Assembly (NCBI GenBank): GCA_016707685.1
Contig: JADJHE010000010.1
Coordinates: 1 to 64,000 of the forward strand
Direction: 5' to 3'
DNA from: Bacteroidota bacterium
Lineage (GTDB): Bacteria > Bacteroidota > Bacteroidia > 2-12-FULL-35-15
Length of the DNA: 64,000 nt
This document shows positions 10,139 to 19,430 of the stretch, piece after piece. A model generated the notes under the pieces. That model was not told the origin of the DNA and searched no databases. It saw only the letters and a program-made list of their open reading frames with translations. A program made the position numbers and the translations under genes. Positions within the stretch are counted from its first letter, which is position 1. Each line of letters begins with the position of its first letter.

Positions 10139-10666
10139 TTATTCTTCTTTTTCAGCATTTTCATACTTCACAATATCACTCGCAAAGTCAACAAAAAACT
10201 TATGAGCTGATGTAAATACAAAACGATTATCACCAGTTTTCTCAATAATATTTCTTCTATTTAAGGTATTGATAAAGTTCTTGCGTGAATCAGCATCCTT
10301 TAATTGTTTGTTTGACAAAATCAAATCAATATAAGATGAATTCGTAAAGTAATTTTCAATTTCTTCCATTTCAAATTCACTGAACTGGATTCGCTCCAAG
10401 AAATTTTTACCATCTCTATCCAATTCATAACTTAATAAAGCAATGAAAATACAGATATCACGTGATAACATTTCTTGTGATTCCTCAGAAACTACATAAG
10501 CGTAATCCTGGGTTAAACGCAACTCATAATTAAAAGATGCTTTAAAGAAATACGTATACGATTGCTCATGATCCTTTAATACTTGATAGGTGCGCTCTTG
10601 AGGCAATAAAAATTTGCCTGCCATTAAATCTTCTACTATTTGACGGTGGTGATTAGGAAATTCCAT
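10139..10666 (-). CDS. MukE/MksE/JetB-like condensin accessory (KITE-type) protein
   Basis: A 175-residue protein with the look of the MksE/JetB family: an N-terminal helix-turn segment with EDLMAGKFLLPQERTYQVL, then two winged-helix-like halves ending FVFTSAHKFFVDFASDIV. Such proteins bind the kleisin of a bacterial SMC complex as a dimer. It overlaps the upstream kleisin-like gene by 14 bases, so translation is likely coupled. The assignment rests on size, position and fold impression, not on a database match. It is the last gene before the terminator; no JetD/MksG-like gene follows. Confidence 0.65.
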   Translation of the reverse strand: MEFPNHHRQIVEDLMAGKFLLPQERTYQVLKDHEQSYTYFFKASFNYELRLTQDYAYVVSEESQEMLSRDICIFIALLSYELDRDGKNFLERIQFSEFEMEEIENYFTNSSYIDLILSNKQLKDADSRKNFINTLNRRNIIEKTGDNRFVFTSAHKFFVDFASDIVKYENAEKEE

Positions 10667-11849
10667 TTTGCTTTTCTATTGTTAGTTTGGGTACTGTTAA
10701 TGTTAAGTCGTTAATTTTGATTTTATCAAATTCTGCTTTTTTACCATAATCGCGTTCAATATCTTCATCAAATGCAAGAATTGTAAGTGCAAAGAATTTT
10801 TCAATTTCTACTTTCTTGTAATCCTCTTTCAAAGTAGTACTACACCATTTAAAGAAATTTTCAACTGGTAAGTTGTCCTTCAATTTTTTAGTATAATAAT
10901 CTTTATCAAAAATCCATTTCTCTGAATCGACAACATCTTCTTCAAAATATACATCCACTTCATTTTTAAATTGCTCAAAAATTTCAGATGCATTAAAGAA
11001 GGTATCGTTTGAGTATACAGAAACCTCTTTACGCTTAAGTAATTTAGGCACTTTACGTTTGTATGGATTTTTCAAGAAGGTAATCCATCCTGTCAAAATA
11101 ATTGATTCTGTACGAATACGCTCAATCAATGGTAATAATTCATTTGTCAAAATTTTTGATTGACGCAACAAATTATCATTCACCTGAATCAATTGAAAAT
11201 AAAGCTTTTCGAACTGCTGACGCGCACCTTCATCATCAAAATTCAAACGATACTTGTTTGAATATTCTGAAATCTCATACAACTTATTTGCAACTGAAGC
11301 AGAATGGTTGATGTCCAAAATTTTATTCAATGGCAAAATGTATTCGTCAATCCAACGTGAAGCACGTACAATCTTCTCACGGTAATCCACCTTCTTCACA
11401 TTCGCTTTCAATTCACGTGTTTCTTGCAATAAACTTTGTGTATTGCGTTCCACCATTTCGTAAAACGAACGAATTTCAATCGCTAAATCGTTTAATCGTT
11501 GACTCAATGTAACCTTATCACCGTTAATATTTTCTCTGATCTTACGGAACAATTCGGCAATTGAAGTATGATATTTTTCAATTGTTTCGGGCAACAATGG
11601 CTTGAATTCACTTAAAATAAATTCAATTAAATTGTAGTATACCGTTCGTATTTCATAATTATCGTTTACAGGACTTAAGATCTTGTATTCTAATAACTGC
11701 GACTTAATATCACTTTCGTGCTTAGCAATAATTTGGTTCAATACTTCGTACTGAATGATCCCTTCGTTGGATTGTGTTTCAAACAATTCAGCAATGGGCT
11801 CATAATGCTCTAACAAAAATCGCAGTATAGTTTTTGGTTCTGCTTTCAT
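10653..11849 (-). CDS. MukF/MksF/JetA-like kleisin subunit
   Basis: A 398-residue, strongly helical protein. The N-terminal 100 residues (ILRFLLEHYEPIAELFE and following) look like the winged-helix dimerisation domain of MukF/MksF/JetA. A long helical middle carries SQRLNDLAIEIRSFYEMVE. The C-terminus would contact the SMC ATPase heads. In the complex it bridges the heads and recruits the MksE-like protein, encoded immediately downstream with a 14-base overlap. Assignment by operon position and architecture; no catalytic motif is expected. Confidence 0.65.
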   Translation of the reverse strand: MKAEPKTILRFLLEHYEPIAELFETQSNEGIIQYEVLNQIIAKHESDIKSQLLEYKILSPVNDNYEIRTVYYNLIEFILSEFKPLLPETIEKYHTSIAELFRKIRENINGDKVTLSQRLNDLAIEIRSFYEMVERNTQSLLQETRELKANVKKVDYREKIVRASRWIDEYILPLNKILDINHSASVANKLYEISEYSNKYRLNFDDEGARQQFEKLYFQLIQVNDNLLRQSKILTNELLPLIERIRTESIILTGWITFLKNPYKRKVPKLLKRKEVSVYSNDTFFNASEIFEQFKNEVDVYFEEDVVDSEKWIFDKDYYTKKLKDNLPVENFFKWCSTTLKEDYKKVEIEKFFALTILAFDEDIERDYGKKAEFDKIKINDLTLTVPKLTIEKQNGIS

Positions 11850-11875
11850 TTATTTAAGAATAAAGATTCTTTATT

Positions 11876-12238
11876 TTAAAATACAATTTTTCTAATTATT
11901 TTTCCACTTCTGTTCCACTCAAAGTATTGAACAATTTTTCCTTTTACATAAACACATTCATACCATTTTTCACCACTTGTATACCACCCCTTCCACTTTC
12001 CATCTCTAAGACCATTTCTATACCAATATTCCCCAATAATCGGATCTGAATATTTATCAGAACGTGTTCTTTTTATAGCTTTACCTGAATAAGCACCGTA
12101 TGAAGAAAAAATTGCAAGATCTTCTTTATTATATGTCAATTGAAAATAATCCAAAATAACATAATTTAAGGAATCAATCTGGCTATTACTATTGTATGAA
12201 TTGAGAATAAATACAAATAGTAAAAACTTCAGTTTCAT
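11876..12238 (-). CDS. Small exported MORN-repeat-like protein inside the condensin operon
   Basis: A 120-residue protein with a signal peptide (MKLKFLLFVFILNSYNSNSQ). The C-terminal half has two to three MORN-variant (YwqK-like) units: IGEYWYRNGLRDGKWKGWY, then YTSGEKWYECVYVKGK and FEWNRSGK. Such repeats are common in secreted Bacteroidota proteins and have no fixed function. It begins one base after the SMC gene stop and ends 26 bases before the kleisin gene, so it is embedded in the operon. An exported protein inside a cytoplasmic chromosome-organising operon is unexpected; it may be a chance insertion. Confidence 0.8.
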   Translation of the reverse strand: MKLKFLLFVFILNSYNSNSQIDSLNYVILDYFQLTYNKEDLAIFSSYGAYSGKAIKRTRSDKYSDPIIGEYWYRNGLRDGKWKGWYTSGEKWYECVYVKGKIVQYFEWNRSGKIIRKIVF

Positions 12239-12239
12239 A

Positions 12240-14921
12240 TTAGTTCAAATTCTTTTTAGCTTTTTCTACCACACCATTACGTTCAACAATAACTGCATTT
12301 TGTTTTTCACTGATATTAATTTTTCCTTTTGAAGGATAAATGAAATAATACTTATTAAATCCTTCTACCGCATCTGGAGCAGCAAAAATTGGAATAAAGT
12401 TGTGTGCATTACAGAACTTCACCAACTCTGGACGGTTTTGCTTATCAATTGTTGCAACCTCATCTATAAATAATGCAATTTTATTTTGCTCATCGGTAAT
12501 AGCTAAACGATTAATAATCGCCATAATGATAACCAAACGAATCATTCTATCTGTTCCATCCGACTCTACCTGATTTGCTAAATCCACACGCTTTTCAGTT
12601 CCTTTAATTTCAAGCAACAATTCAATATTAAACAATTCATCGAAATGAACTTTTTTACCATTGTCTAAGTACGCATTTAATATTTTCAAGTTCTCTGATT
12701 GATCAAATTCAAAACTCATTTGACCATTAAACTCTTGAATAGAACTAATTTGCTTCAACTCTCCTAAAATGCGCTCGTTGTCAATTAAATCAATTTTTAA
12801 TGACTCAATGTTTGAAATACGCGTTGTTGCTAATTTTGTATTAAACTTATTGTATACAAATTGCTTGAACTCTTCGTAACGCTTAATTAAAGTAAATGCA
12901 GGATTTGCAAACTGGGTAGAAATACTTTGCAACAAACCATCAATACTTCTCTCTTTATCACTCAAACAAGCAATTTCTTCTTCAACAAACGCAATAAACT
13001 CATATTCGTTGGCAATACTACTACGCAAACGATATTTTAAATTTTCGAATGTTAAATCTTTATTCGTTTTTAAATCGTGACGATCTTTTTGGTGAATTTG
13101 AATTTTAGAATAGATGTAATCCAAATTATCGTTTGTTTCATACTCACGAAGTTCAACATCAATTCCTTCCAACTCCATTTTACGGTCTTTCAACTCCTTC
13201 ACACGTAATTCTAAACCACGTTTTTCTTCATTCAATTTATCTAGCATAATTTGTTTTGATGCAATTTCTTTCACCAAATCATTCAAATGCAATTCTAAAT
13301 CTTTTTTCTCTTCTGTTAAGTTTTTGATATCTTCAAAAATACCTTTCAAAGCACGCTCCAATTGAGGTTTTGTTTCAATTGCTTTGATTTTATCTTTGAT
13401 TACTTCTAACTCACCTAAAATTGTTTTTAATTTAAAATCTGTTTTCTCTTTATCAACAACCGTTTTCAAAAGTTCTTCGGTTTGTTTTTTCTCAAGCAAC
13501 AATGATTTTAATTCTTCTTTTAATTCTTTTACAGATTTAAACTCAGTCAATTCTAATCCTTTTGAAATATCAATTTCACCATCAAAAATGGTCATTAATT
13601 TCTCGGAAATTTTTTGAATTGGCTTTTTAATTTGTTTACTTGGCAAGCTCATCACTTGTTCCGAAAGAATTGCATTTAATAACTGCTTTGCATTCTCATC
13701 ATCTGTAATTTTATGAATCAACAAATTGTTATAGTTCTCAATTTGATTTTCAACGGAAGCAATTTTATCAGTTACTTTTTCTAAACGGAATTCTAAATGC
13801 TTACTCGATAATTTTTGAGATTCAATCGTTGTTAAACGCGTTTCAATTTCTTTACGTTCTTTATCCAAATTCTTCATCGACTCCTTCAAAAAGTCAATGC
13901 TTTCAAACTTATTGATTTCATCCAACTCGTGTTGTTTTTCATTCAAATAGTTGGTTTTATTCTTAATCTCAGCATTTTTCTCACCGATGTAAGAAGCATA
14001 ATTCAACTCTTTCGGTTTCAAAATTTCATTAATCTCGTTGTGGATAGCAGCAATGTGACGACCACGCTCTACAGATGAAATTTCCAATTCAGGAATTGCA
14101 GCAGTATAGGCATTGTTAAATGCGTACAACAATTCAGAAACAATAGTTGTTTTTGATTGATGTAATTTTACTAACTCACGAAATTCTAAGAAGTCGGTAC
14201 GAACCGATTTAATACTCTTAATCTCTTCGTTAATACGCAACAAATCGGTAATGTCTTTTTTATTCTTTTGAGAAAAATTCAACCCTTCATTCTCACGATT
14301 ATCAGCAATAATCAATGATTCTTTCAACGTTTTATTGGTAATCAATTTTGAGTTGATTAAGTAACGGTATACCTTCGAAAAGTTATTACTTAAACCATCT
14401 GCTTTAACGGTGTCTTCCAACCAAACAACCGCATTGTTCTTGTTTCCGCGATGATAAACATGGTTAAACACATCCGACTTTGTAGCGAATTTGCTATGCA
14501 AAACACCTTTCGCAATAAGCTTTTCCAACACTTCGTCAAAGCTTAACAAGCGCTGATGTGCTCCTTCGTTTTCAAAGAAATAATCTTCGTTGTATTCGCT
14601 ATCAATTTTATAATACTCCAACTCCCCATCTGTATTACGTTTTACCAAAATACAGTAGTAGCCCATTTTATTGATTTCGAAGATCAAAAAGCTTTTGTTA
14701 TGCGTTGGGAAGTAGTGATGGATTGTTTCTTTATCACCTTTACGCTGACCAGAGAATGACATTTTTTGTCCGTCTACCACAAACAGGAAATTAAGTGCAT
14801 AAATCAATGTACTTTTTCCAATGTTATTCGGCCCCACCAATTGGATAGAATCACAATTGTCAAGTTTCATTTCGGCTTTGCCGTAACCTTTCGAGTTAAT
14901 TAAAGAGATTCGTGTAAGCAT
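12240..14921 (-). CDS. SMC-like ATPase of a MukB/MksB/JetC-type condensin
   Basis: An 893-residue protein: N-terminal ATPase half with Walker A GPNNIGKST (residues 30-38), then about 450 residues of heptad-rich coiled coil rich in K, E and L, and a C-terminal half with a signature-like DGTDRM (about 788-793) and Walker B KIALFIDEV (about 814-822). This is the SMC/MukB plan, at a length between short Rad50-like ATPases and MukB. With the two downstream proteins it would form a DNA-loop-extruding or DNA-loading complex. The canonical LSGGQ is not visible. Alternatives are an SMC-like defence ATPase; the missing JetD argues for a housekeeping role. Confidence 0.75.
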   Translation of the reverse strand: MLTRISLINSKGYGKAEMKLDNCDSIQLVGPNNIGKSTLIYALNFLFVVDGQKMSFSGQRKGDKETIHHYFPTHNKSFLIFEINKMGYYCILVKRNTDGELEYYKIDSEYNEDYFFENEGAHQRLLSFDEVLEKLIAKGVLHSKFATKSDVFNHVYHRGNKNNAVVWLEDTVKADGLSNNFSKVYRYLINSKLITNKTLKESLIIADNRENEGLNFSQKNKKDITDLLRINEEIKSIKSVRTDFLEFRELVKLHQSKTTIVSELLYAFNNAYTAAIPELEISSVERGRHIAAIHNEINEILKPKELNYASYIGEKNAEIKNKTNYLNEKQHELDEINKFESIDFLKESMKNLDKERKEIETRLTTIESQKLSSKHLEFRLEKVTDKIASVENQIENYNNLLIHKITDDENAKQLLNAILSEQVMSLPSKQIKKPIQKISEKLMTIFDGEIDISKGLELTEFKSVKELKEELKSLLLEKKQTEELLKTVVDKEKTDFKLKTILGELEVIKDKIKAIETKPQLERALKGIFEDIKNLTEEKKDLELHLNDLVKEIASKQIMLDKLNEEKRGLELRVKELKDRKMELEGIDVELREYETNDNLDYIYSKIQIHQKDRHDLKTNKDLTFENLKYRLRSSIANEYEFIAFVEEEIACLSDKERSIDGLLQSISTQFANPAFTLIKRYEEFKQFVYNKFNTKLATTRISNIESLKIDLIDNERILGELKQISSIQEFNGQMSFEFDQSENLKILNAYLDNGKKVHFDELFNIELLLEIKGTEKRVDLANQVESDGTDRMIRLVIIMAIINRLAITDEQNKIALFIDEVATIDKQNRPELVKFCNAHNFIPIFAAPDAVEGFNKYYFIYPSKGKINISEKQNAVIVERNGVVEKAKKNLN

Positions 14922-14952
14922 TGTATATCTGTTTCAAATTTTGTTTGATATT

Positions 14953-14960
14953 CAAATATA
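14953..14960 (-). promoter_or_regulatory. Candidate -7 promoter element of the condensin operon
   Basis: TATATTTG on the minus strand matches TAnnTTTG, 31 bases before the SMC start codon. A weak TTAG lies about where a -33 box would be. Confidence 0.5.
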
Positions 14961-15115
14961 CTTTAATGCTTTGGGCTAATATTGGGGAGTTTTGACTGTT
15001 AATAACAATCGCCTGATTTTGTAGCTATTGGAGCCTTTTTTGTTGAAAAAAAGAAAGTTTTTAGACTTATTAACTTGCGCTTGATTCTGTGCTATTTTTT
15101 TCGTATAAAAGAGTA

Positions 15116-16444
15116 TTAAGAGACCAACTCTTCTACCAAAATATCCACTAACACGCTTCCGTCAGCATCCAACTCTTTTAATTGTACTTTTCGCAGTTGA
15201 TTTACAAGGGTGGCATCGTAAGGTGTTTTTACCTTCACATAGTTGTCGGTAAAGCCATGCATAAAGCCTTCTTTGTTATCGCCTTCGAACAATACGGTAC
15301 GCACTTCCCCCAAATGTTGCTCATAGAAATGACGCAACTTCTTGGCCGATAAAATGCGTAACATTTTATTGCGTTTTTTACGCGTTGCAACTTGCACAAC
15401 CTCCTTAATATTCAATGCTTCGGTATTATCACGCTCCGAATAGGTAAATACATGTAGATAGGAAACATCTAATTCGTTTAGGAAGTTATAAGTTTCTAAA
15501 AAATCTTCGTCTGTTTCGCCAGGAAAACCAACAATTACATCCACCCCAATACAGCAATGTGGCATCAACGTTTTAATTTTTGCCACTCTATCACTGTACA
15601 ACTCACGCAAATAACGTCTGCGCATTGCTTTTAAGATCTTATTGCTACCCGATTGAAGTGGAATATGGAAATGAGGGACGAATCGTTTAGAAGTTGAAAC
15701 AAAAGCAATTGTTTCATCTTTCAATAAATTAGGCTCAATAGATGATATTCTGAATCGCTCTATCCCTTCTACTTTGTCCAACTCTTGAACCAAATCATAG
15801 AAGGTTTCCTGTTTTTTGTTCCCCTCTTTACTTGGGTTATTTCCAAAATCACCCAAATTCACACCGGTAAGAACAATCTCTTTTACATCCTGCTTAGCAA
15901 TATCATTGGCATTTTTAACGGCATTTACCAAGGTATCACTTCTACTTGCACCACGAGCCAATGGTATCGTACAAAATGTACAACTATAATCACAGCCATC
16001 TTGAACCTTTAAAAACACACGGGTTCTATCTCCAAAGGAATAGGAGTCAACAAAAAAATCAGCCTCTTCAATTTCACAACTAAATACTTCTGCTTTCGAC
16101 TTTTTAGTCAAGTCGCTCAAATAATTCAGTAACTTAAATTTTTCAGAAGCACCCAATACCAAGTCAACACCATCAATATTTGCAATCTCCTCGGGCTTTA
16201 ATTGCGCATAACAACCAACAATAACAACATATGCATCGGGCGAAACGGCTAATGCGGATTTCACAATCGATTTACACTCTTTATCGGCATTTGCAGTAAC
16301 GGAACATGTATTAATAACATACACATCACTCGGCTGCGTAAAATCAACCTTTTGATAGCCATTATCTTGAAACAAACGCGCAATGGTGCTTGTTTCAGAG
16401 AAATTTAGCTTACAACCTAATGTATGGAATGCTACTTTTTTCAT
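15116..16444 (-). CDS. mtaB: tRNA t6A37 methylthiotransferase MtaB
   Basis: Radical-SAM enzyme that adds a methylthio group to t6A37 of tRNA, giving ms2t6A. 442 residues, normal length. The N-terminal UPF0004 domain has its three cluster cysteines in LGCKLNFSE, NTCSVTA and VGCYAQLKPEE. The radical-SAM triad is CDYSCTFCTIP, followed by LTGVNLGDFG and IPLQSGS. The C-terminal TRAM-like region is present. The GCKLN start is typical of MtaB and not of MiaB or RimO. It stands alone, with a TATTTTTG element at 16455-16462 just before its start. Confidence 0.95.
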   Translation of the reverse strand: MKKVAFHTLGCKLNFSETSTIARLFQDNGYQKVDFTQPSDVYVINTCSVTANADKECKSIVKSALAVSPDAYVVIVGCYAQLKPEEIANIDGVDLVLGASEKFKLLNYLSDLTKKSKAEVFSCEIEEADFFVDSYSFGDRTRVFLKVQDGCDYSCTFCTIPLARGASRSDTLVNAVKNANDIAKQDVKEIVLTGVNLGDFGNNPSKEGNKKQETFYDLVQELDKVEGIERFRISSIEPNLLKDETIAFVSTSKRFVPHFHIPLQSGSNKILKAMRRRYLRELYSDRVAKIKTLMPHCCIGVDVIVGFPGETDEDFLETYNFLNELDVSYLHVFTYSERDNTEALNIKEVVQVATRKKRNKMLRILSAKKLRHFYEQHLGEVRTVLFEGDNKEGFMHGFTDNYVKVKTPYDATLVNQLRKVQLKELDADGSVLVDILVEELVS

Positions 16445-16454
16445 TTAAGGAATG

Positions 16455-16462
16455 CAAAAATA
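16455..16462 (-). promoter_or_regulatory. Candidate -7 promoter element of mtaB
   Basis: TATTTTTG on the minus strand, 10 bases before the mtaB start codon; it would give a very short leader. Confidence 0.5.
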
Positions 16463-16554
16463 CTAATAATTCATGAAATGCGTTCTTTTCCACTCAACCG
16501 ATATTTTTGCCTTTAGTGTATTGTTTGCTACTTTGTTGAAATGAATAAGTATTT

Positions 16555-18982
16555 TTGTTTTATCGAATCACACAATTGAAAAATATAATCTCCATATTAT
16601 TTTTAATCCTAGTTTCTAAACGCCTTGGCTATTGGACCAAAAAGCGTTGGTGCGTACCGGTAACTACTTCACCAAAAATTGATGGAATTTTGAATGAAGA
16701 TATTTGGAAAAACGCAGAAGCGGCTACCGACTTTATTCAAATATCACCAAATCCCGGAGTGAATTCTGCAAAAAAAACAGAAGTTCGAATAGTTTATGAT
16801 GATGCAGCCATTTACATTGGAGCAATGATGTTTGACGAAAAACCAGACAGTATTCTAAGAGAACTAACAACCAGAGACAATGAAGCAAATGCTGATTTAT
16901 TCGGATTAATTGTTGACACTTATAACGATGACCAAAATGGATATGGATTTTTTGTATCTGCGGCTGGCGTTCAAATTGATGCGCGCTATTCATCGGTGGT
17001 AATCAGATTTTTATTGGGATGCCGTATGGTATAGTCAAACAAAATAGATGAACAAGGTTGATTGCAGAATTAAAATACCCTACTCTGCTTCGTTTTCCAA
17101 AAACAGACAAACAAATTGGGCATAAATTTTATTCGTAAAATAAGAAGAACCAGAGAAGAATCGTTTTGAATGAAGTAAAACCTCAAGTAAGTGCATTGGT
17201 GAATCAATTTGGAGATATTACAGGAATCGAAAACATCAAATCTCCATTACGTTTATCAATTACTCCTTATGTATCTGCCTATTTAGAAAACTATCCCTAT
17301 AACCAAATAGGTAAAAGTAATAACAGCTATTCATTTAATGGTGGTATGGATATAAAATATGGAATTAACGAAAGTTTCACACTTGATATGACACTGGTTC
17401 CTGATTTTGGCCAGGTACAAAGCGATAATCAAGTACTGAATCTATCACCTTTTGAAGTGCAGTTCAACGAGAATCGACAGTTTTTCACAGAAGGAACAGA
17501 ACTGTTTAACCGTGCTGGTTTATTCTATTCCAGAAGGATTGGCGGACAACCACTGAATTATTACAACGCCTACAATCAACTTAATGAAGGTGAATATTTA
17601 AAAGAAAATCCAGCTAGTTCACAGTTAATTAATGCAACAAAAGTTTCTGGAAGAACTAAAAAGAATTTAGGAATTGGAATTTTTAATTCTACTTCCAAAC
17701 CAATGTTTGCAACTATTTCGGATTCACTTGGAAACACGCAAAAAGAAACAAGACCGCTAAGTAATTACACATATTGTTTTCGATCAAGCATTAAAAACAA
17801 CTCCTACATCAGTTTAATCAACACCAACGTTACTCGGAACGGAGGTGATTATGATGCAAATGTTACTGGTACGAATTTCGATTTGCTAACAAAAAAAACA
17901 AATATGCCATTAATGGTGACGCCTCATTAAGTCAATTGTATTTTAGTGATTCAACTCCTGTTTTAGGCTACAAATACTTCGTACAAGCAGGTAAAATTAG
18001 TGGCAAATGGCAGTTTGCATCAAACATCATTGTTAAAAGCGACAAATACGACATTAACGATTTAGGAATATTGTTTCAAAACAATACACTAGAAACATAC
18101 TCGAGTGTTAGTTACAATATTTTTGAACCTGTTTGGAAAATAATAACTTGTATTCTAATTTAGGCTTTGGATACTCCAAACTATATAAGCCAAGTAAACT
18201 TTGGAACTTTAATATTTTTGGAGAAATTTATGTCAACTTTAAAAATTTCCTATCCATGGGTGGTGGATTTAATTTAGAACCCATCAAAACATACGATCAT
18301 TGGGAACCACGAATAACAGGAAGGTATTATGAATATCCGAAAGATTATTTAGGATACTACTGGATTCTCGACCGATTATCGGAAAAAAAATTGCATTGAT
18401 GCCGAGAATTACCGATATTTTGAAGAAAACAATCGATACAATTACAGTTTCGGTATTTCTCCTCGATACGGAGACAATAGATTGTCATTTGTTTAGACTT
18501 CTTAACTAGAGATTATTTAAACGATGATATTGGCTTGTTTATTATAATGCAGATGACGAACAAAATTAATTTTTGAAGAAGAAACTTAACTACTTTCAGA
18601 ATACCTAAATGTTAATTACACATTCAACAATAAAATGGCATTACACTTTCCGTTCCGCCACTATTGGTCGAAAGCGGAATACCAACAATATTACACACTT
18701 AGTGATTTAGGCAAACCATTTGACGACTCACAATACCAAGGAAATTCTAATGTAAACTTTAATGCGTTCAATATTGATTTAGTGTACCGTTGGAGATTCT
18801 CACCAGGAAGTGAAGTAAGTTTTGTTTGGAAAAATTCTATCTATACGCGTGGTCAGGAAATCATACAACATTACGCAAAAAATGCAGAGCAAATGTTTAA
18901 CTCCCAACAAACAAATAGCTTTTCTATAAAACTGTTGTACTACCTCGATTATTCGATGGTAAAAAAGAAAAAGAAAGTTTAA
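16555..18982 (+). pseudogene. DUF5916/CBM9-like outer-membrane protein, broken by many frameshifts
   Basis: A gene of about 800 residues read in at least five pieces. The first piece has the CBM9-like N-terminal domain (SPKIDGILNEDIWKNAEAA, VYDDAAIYIGAMMFD). The later pieces form the beta-barrel-like DUF5916 part, including VQFNENRQFFTEGTELFN with the motif typical of this family, and end YLDYSMVKKKKKV. Breaks lie near 17030-17170, 17930, 18130-18165, 18395-18630. The start is uncertain: the 16555 frame begins with TTG, and an ATG at 16541 is out of frame. The family is an uncharacterised, probably TonB-linked surface protein. Density of errors is higher than elsewhere, so true decay cannot be excluded. 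Confidence 0.75.
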
Positions 18983-18991
18983 TTTTGTTTC

Positions 18992-19354
18992 ATGCTTTTC
19001 GAAAAAAAAATCCGCTGGTATAAATTGTTTGATTCAATGGAAGCTGCTAATTCCTTCGTAAAAACAGGAACTCTAAATTCTATTAATGTTGGAAATAAAA
19101 AGATTTGCTTAGCAAATACAGTAAATGGATTATTTGCAGTAAATGATAAATGCCCACACAATGGTGCATCTCTAAGTAACGGATACTGCAGCTCCGAAGG
19201 AAGTATTGTGTGTCCTGTGCATCGCTATCACTTTGATTTAAAAACAGGAAGAGCCAAAAGTGGTGGTGGCGATTGTGTAGACACCTACCCTATCGAAGTT
19301 CGTGAAGATGGTGTTTACATTGGTTTCTCCGAAACAGTTTGGAATCTTTTTTAA
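18992..19354 (+). CDS. Rieske-type [2Fe-2S] ferredoxin
   Basis: A 120-residue protein consisting of one Rieske domain. The cluster ligands are Cys54/His56 (CPHNGASL) and Cys74/His77 (CPVHRYHFD), spaced as in ferredoxin components of oxygenases and NirD-like proteins. There is no membrane anchor, so it is soluble and cytoplasmic. It starts ten bases after the DUF5916 gene. No oxygenase or reductase partner is adjacent, so the partner is unknown. Confidence 0.92.
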   Translation: MLFEKKIRWYKLFDSMEAANSFVKTGTLNSINVGNKKICLANTVNGLFAVNDKCPHNGASLSNGYCSSEGSIVCPVHRYHFDLKTGRAKSGGGDCVDTYPIEVREDGVYIGFSETVWNLF

Positions 19355-19371
19355 TTTATTTTTAACCAACA

Positions 19372-19400
19372 TGTAACTTCTTTTACTTTTTGCGTTATTA
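19372..19400 (+). promoter_or_regulatory. Candidate ECF-type promoter (TGTAACTT ... CGTTATT)
   Basis: TGTAACTTC, then 15 bases after AAC, CGTTA. It resembles the AAC-N16-CGTC promoter found before the ECF sigma gene at 39220-39246. It lies 31 bases before the start at 19431. Confidence 0.4.
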
Positions 19401-19420
19401 AGTTATAACGTTCTAAAAAA

Positions 19421-19426
19421 AGGAGG
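19421..19426 (+). promoter_or_regulatory. Perfect Shine-Dalgarno sequence
   Basis: AGGAGG, four bases before the ATG at 19431. Strong Shine-Dalgarno sites are rare in Bacteroidota and none of the neighbouring genes has one. Confidence 0.65.
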
Positions 19427-19430
19427 CAAC

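Noticed and set aside
10139..14921. Complete Wadjet (JetABCD) defence system
   Set aside because: No JetD-like nuclease follows, and the operon ends at a terminator before hmgA.
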